A stretch of 8,318 nt of DNA from Chloroflexota bacterium (GTDB taxonomy: Bacteria; Chloroflexota; Dehalococcoidia; GIF9; AB-539-J10), in NCBI GenBank assembly GCA_020346965.1, contig CP070793.1:825530-833847 (forward strand), read 5' to 3'. The position numbers and the translations under genes are program-made. Below the pieces are notes generated by a model. It saw only the letters and a list, made by a program, of their open reading frames with translations, was not told the origin of the DNA and searched no databases. Within the stretch, counting starts at the first letter, position 1; each line of letters opens with the position of its first letter. This document shows positions 5,278 to 8,318 of this stretch, in pieces.

Positions 5278-7716
5278 TCAGACGATGCCTACCGGGTCGA
5301 CATCTATAGTCCAGCCCCGGGGCAAAGTGAGCCGGGTTAACAGCCGAGTTGAAGCAGCGCCGCGAAGGAATAGCTGCCAGCGGTATCTGCCCCTGGCTCT
5401 GAACGCAAAGGCGGGCAAAGGGCCAATTATATTGAAATCAACCGCAGCCTCTCTAGCCTTTTCATCAAGAAACAGCCGATACACCCTCTGTGCCTCGCGT
5501 TTAGATAGTTCTTCATTGGTGTGGCTAAAAACCAGACGGACTAACTGGCTAAATGGGGGATAATTGTATCGGCGGCGATAATCTATTTCCTTATAATAGA
5601 ACCCTGGATAATCATGTCGGGCAGCAGTTTCAATAATGTAGTTATCGGGGGAGTAAGTTTGGATGATAACCTTCCCAGCTTTAACCCCCCGCCCAGCCCT
5701 ACCAGAAACTTGACACAGGAGTTGGAAAGTGCGCTCGCTACTTCGGAAGTCGGGAAAATTCAGGCCAGTATCCGCATTGATTATCCCAGCCAGCGTTACC
5801 TGAGGCAGGTCTAATCCCTTGGCTATCATCTGGGTGCCAATAAGCACATCTGCCTTACGGTCACGAAAGTTCTTTAACAACTCTTCATGAGCATATCTTC
5901 TGGTAATCACATCTCTATCCCAGCGAAGTAACCTTGCTTCAGGGAAGAAATGCCTTGCCTCTTCTTCTATTCTCTGTGTGCCGATGCCCAGAAACCTGAG
6001 GTTGCGCCGATAACACCGGGGACAGCTCTGAGGTACCGTAATAGAATAGCGACAGCGATGGCAAATCAATTCTCTCTCCGCTGAATGATAAGTAAGGGCT
6101 ATAGAGCAGCGAGGACAGCGAAAAACAAATCCGCAATTACGACATCGAACAAAGGTAGCGGTGCCCCGACGGTTAAGGAAAAGGATTATCTGCTGGCCCT
6201 GCGATATAGTTTCTTTCATGGCGGCTAATAAGGGACGGCTGAGCAAGCTTGTGTTTCCGGCTTTAAGTTCTTCCCTCAAATCCACTATTTTCACTTCAGG
6301 AAGAGGGGAATAACCACGAGGAGTAATTCTTTCCTTTAGCTCCACAAGCCGGTATTCACCTTGCTGCGCCTTATGGAAACTGCCAATATCAGGTGTAGCA
6401 CTGCCAAGGATAACGACAGCATCGCTGAGTTGAGCCAACTCAATAGCCACATCGCGGGCATGATAGCGCGGGGACTTATCCTCTTGCTTGTATGTCCATT
6501 CATGCTCTTCATCGATAATGATAAGCCCAAGGTTCGGCACGGGCGCAAATAAGGCACTCCTCGGCCCGATTACAACGTCACAATTTCCTTCCATTATCCA
6601 TTGCCATTCGTCAAACTGTTCTCCCAGGGAAAGGCCACTATGCAATACTGCCACACGCCCAGGGAAACGGCCGGCAAATCTCTCCACTGTTTGCTGGGTC
6701 AAAGCGATTTCGGGGATTAGACAAATGCCACGCTTACCAGCCGCAATAACGTGAGCCAAAGCCCTCAGGTAAATCTCAGTCTTTCCGCTGCCCGTAACGC
6801 CAAAAAGGAGAAAAACCGGTAGGTTGCCGGATTGCTCCGCCTTCCCTGCAACGAGATCCTTGATTGATTCCCAGGCAGCCTGTTGAGATGAGGCAAGAAC
6901 CGGAGGCTGGAAAGTTGGGAAGCTGAGGTGAGCCAGAGGGTCGCGTCTTACCCTGACGCTTTCTATAGAGACCAGATGACGACTTTCCAGGGCTTTTATA
7001 GTGGCAGGAGTACAATTAAGACGTTTCCTCAGTTCGCTAATGGAAATAGGTTGAGACTGTTCAGTCAGAAAGGCCAAGAGTTCTGCCTGTTTATTAGCTC
7101 TAGACTTATTCAGGCGATCTCTCTCTAACTCAATCTCTTCTCTATCAGCTATTAGCTTGACATAAGGAAGTGTTTTGGGTTTTACCTTTGCCTTGTCTAG
7201 CTCCAGAGTTTTTGTGATTAGCTGACCGTCTAGCAACTGGTCGGTGATTTGTCTGGCTTTTTCTTTACCGATTGCTTCCTCCAGCTCAGCCAAGCTTGTC
7301 TTGTCTTTCACTCTTATGATATCAAGAACTTGCTTCTGCTCCGCCGATAGCGATGGCAGATTTTCTATGTGCGAACCCCCTAGTTGAACGCAAGTAATAG
7401 CCCGTCTTTCAAATCCGGGAGGTAGCATTAGGGCAAGGGCATCAGAAAGCGGGGCAAAATAGTGTTTGCTTATCCACTGGGCGAGTTTTATCTGTCTCGG
7501 GGAAAGCAAAGGAAGACCGGTGACAATACCAACTATTTCCTTAGTTTCCTCAACGGATGGCTCAGCTGATAATCCGAGAACAATCCCTTGAACGACTCTG
7601 GAACCAAAGGGCACCCATACTGCTTGTCCGGTATTAATATCGAGCCGTGGTGGTACGGCATAGCAGAACGTTGACCGGGCCCCCGGCGAATTGACTGCCA
7701 CCTCGGCATAGTTCAT
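5278..7716 (-). CDS. priA: Primosomal protein N' (PriA replication restart helicase)
   Basis: The 812-residue protein is complete and somewhat longer than E. coli PriA (732). PriA is a 3'-to-5' superfamily 2 DNA helicase that recognises stalled forks and reloads the replisome. The N-terminal DNA-binding domain starts MNYAEVAVNSPGARSTFCYAV. Walker A is GVTGSGKTE (306-314), Walker B is the DEEH box (402-405) in IIIDEEHEWTYKQED, and motif III is GSATPD (438-443). Eight zinc-binding cysteines occur in four pairs: C525/C528, C534/C537, C552/C555 and C565/C568. Motif V is GTQMIAKGLDLPQV (627-640) and motif VI QVSGRAGRG (669-677). All key residues are intact. The extra length lies mainly before Walker A, in the winged-helix/linker region. 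It starts 11 bp after the rplS stop with only a weak ribosome site, so it may depend on readthrough from rplS translation. Confidence 0.97.
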   Translation of the reverse strand: MNYAEVAVNSPGARSTFCYAVPPRLDINTGQAVWVPFGSRVVQGIVLGLSAEPSVEETKEIVGIVTGLPLLSPRQIKLAQWISKHYFAPLSDALALMLPPGFERRAITCVQLGGSHIENLPSLSAEQKQVLDIIRVKDKTSLAELEEAIGKEKARQITDQLLDGQLITKTLELDKAKVKPKTLPYVKLIADREEIELERDRLNKSRANKQAELLAFLTEQSQPISISELRKRLNCTPATIKALESRHLVSIESVRVRRDPLAHLSFPTFQPPVLASSQQAAWESIKDLVAGKAEQSGNLPVFLLFGVTGSGKTEIYLRALAHVIAAGKRGICLIPEIALTQQTVERFAGRFPGRVAVLHSGLSLGEQFDEWQWIMEGNCDVVIGPRSALFAPVPNLGLIIIDEEHEWTYKQEDKSPRYHARDVAIELAQLSDAVVILGSATPDIGSFHKAQQGEYRLVELKERITPRGYSPLPEVKIVDLREELKAGNTSLLSRPLLAAMKETISQGQQIILFLNRRGTATFVRCRNCGFVFRCPRCSIALTYHSAERELICHRCRYSITVPQSCPRCYRRNLRFLGIGTQRIEEEARHFFPEARLLRWDRDVITRRYAHEELLKNFRDRKADVLIGTQMIAKGLDLPQVTLAGIINADTGLNFPDFRSSERTFQLLCQVSGRAGRGVKAGKVIIQTYSPDNYIIETAARHDYPGFYYKEIDYRRRYNYPPFSQLVRLVFSHTNEELSKREAQRVYRLFLDEKAREAAVDFNIIGPLPAFAFRARGRYRWQLFLRGAASTRLLTRLTLPRGWTIDVDPVGIV

Positions 7717-7727
7717 TCAGAGGTATT

Positions 7728-8318
7728 TTACTCTTTTTGAGGAGTAGTTTGCTCTTCCTGAGACGCAGCCTGTTCTTCTTGAACGGTGGCTTGTTCTTCC
7801 TGAGACATAACCTGCTCTTCCTGAGCAGTGGATTGCTCTTCCTGAGAAACAATCTGCTCTTCTTGAGAAACCGCTGGTTTCTCCTCAACCACGGCCTGCT
7901 CTTCTTGGGACACAGCCGGTTTCTCCTCAAGGATGGCTTGTTCTTCCTCAGGCGCAACGTGCTCTTCTTGAACGGCGGCACGCTCTTCCTGGGACATGAC
8001 CTGCTCTTCTTGAGAAACAGCCTGTGGTTCCTCAAGCACGGCCCGCTCTTCTTCAGGCACGACCTGCTCTTCTTCGGCAATGGCTTGCTCTATTGCCCTC
8101 TCCCGCCTTTCCTTAAGTCGAGCCCGCTTGGCACTGAGCCTCCGCATATAATAGAGCTTGGCCCGGCGCACCTTTCCATGTCTGAGTACCTCTACATTTT
8201 GCACCGTAGGGGACTGGAAAGGGAAAGTACGCTCCACTCCGATGCCGTAAGATACCCTCCTCACCGTAAAGCTTCCACCATCAACACCCTTCCTCATTTT
8301 AATCACTACTCCCTGGAA
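7728..8318 (-). CDS. rplS: 50S ribosomal protein bL19 with a long acidic heptad-repeat C-terminal extension (5' end beyond window)
   Basis: The frame is open to the right edge, so the first residues (about 40) are missing. The visible start, [15 protein letters not shown], followed by [20 protein letters not shown] and [20 protein letters not shown], is the conserved bL19 core. bL19 lies at the subunit interface of the ribosome. A typical bL19 ends shortly after the ARLKERR-like helix, at about 115 residues. Here the chain continues for about 125 more residues: a short RERAIEQAI linker and then sixteen seven-residue Glu/Gln-rich units plus PQKE. The frame has no interruption and the stop is a clean TAA at 7728-7730, so the tail appears to be a genuine part of the gene. 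An internal GTG at 8306 is not a real start, because the bL19 core continues upstream of it. priA follows in the same direction. Confidence 0.95.
   Translation of the reverse strand, partial: FQGVVIKMRKGVDGGSFTVRRVSYGIGVERTFPFQSPTVQNVEVLRHGKVRRAKLYYMRRLSAKRARLKERRERAIEQAIAEEEQVVPEEERAVLEEPQAVSQEEQVMSQEERAAVQEEHVAPEEEQAILEEKPAVSQEEQAVVEEKPAVSQEEQIVSQEEQSTAQEEQVMSQEEQATVQEEQAASQEEQTTPQKE
7731..8078 (-). repeat. 21-bp tandem repeat (about 16.5 copies) encoding the heptad tail of L19
   Basis: Read on the minus strand, the block encodes sixteen uninterrupted seven-residue units plus a four-residue remnant, with the approximate pattern [SVLPA]-[QE]-E-E-[QRHKP]-x-x. Examples are [21 protein letters not shown] and SQEEQAT. 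Some units read LEEKPAV or LEEPQAV instead. There is no phase slip across all units. On the plus strand the heptamer GCTCTTC recurs about ten times. A higher-order 42-bp unit is present twice in tandem (7890-7931 and 7848-7889, [14 protein letters not shown] and [14 protein letters not shown]) with synonymous differences. Confidence 0.95.

Noticed and set aside
7634..8080. Long minus-strand open frame encoding a Lys/Arg/Ser-rich low-complexity protein across the repeat region
   Set aside because: It is the L19 repeat read in another frame. A 21-bp unit without a stop stays open in every copy, giving a repetitive basic sequence with no family resemblance, and it overlaps the start of priA.
1..8318. 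Insertion sequences, CRISPR arrays, tRNA or rRNA genes
   Set aside because: I saw no transposase, spaced identical repeats or tRNA/rRNA-like sequence. The only tandem repeat is coding and lies within rplS.

Overview
This window looks like part of the chromosome of an anaerobic bacterium. It holds a tungsten/molybdenum-type aldehyde:ferredoxin oxidoreductase (AOR) cluster beside two housekeeping genes, rplS and priA. AOR enzymes are oxygen-sensitive and depend on ferredoxin, which points to an anaerobe. The L19 core and the gene mix would fit Chloroflexota (Dehalococcoidia-like) or a related anaerobic lineage. That placement is a low-confidence impression, because no rRNA or tRNA gene is present to anchor taxonomy.

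Left region (1-4757), all read right to left. In transcription order it holds two small SCP2-like (sterol carrier/lipid-binding fold) proteins, an iron-type alcohol dehydrogenase, a small Cys-rich protein resembling the DUF4242/SCO4226 group, a full-length AOR, and the start of an AMP-forming acyl-CoA ligase that runs off the left edge. Every one of these genes has a strong Shine-Dalgarno sequence. The ADH, small-protein, AOR and ligase genes are closely spaced. Gaps of 102 and 134 bp separate the SCP2-like genes from each other and from the ADH, and the larger gap carries a palindrome over a perfect -10 box.

Middle (4758-5277). An AT-rich divergent intergenic region is followed by a forward-strand MoaD/ThiS-type sulfur-carrier protein ending in Gly-Gly. 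Such proteins supply the dithiolene sulfur of molybdopterin/tungstopterin, the cofactor AOR needs. This gene converges on priA.

Right region (5278-8318), read right to left. It holds the 3' part of rplS (ribosomal protein bL19) and then a complete priA (primosomal helicase) 11 bp downstream. The L19 carries a remarkable C-terminal extension of sixteen consecutive seven-residue Glu/Gln-rich units, encoded by a 21-bp tandem repeat.

Working model (inference): the left cluster connects an alcohol, its aldehyde, the carboxylic acid and the acyl-CoA (ADH, AOR, ligase), in either the oxidative or the reductive direction. The SCP2-like proteins could handle a hydrophobic substrate, and the MoaD-like protein could support AOR cofactor synthesis. 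Nothing in the sequence identifies the substrate.
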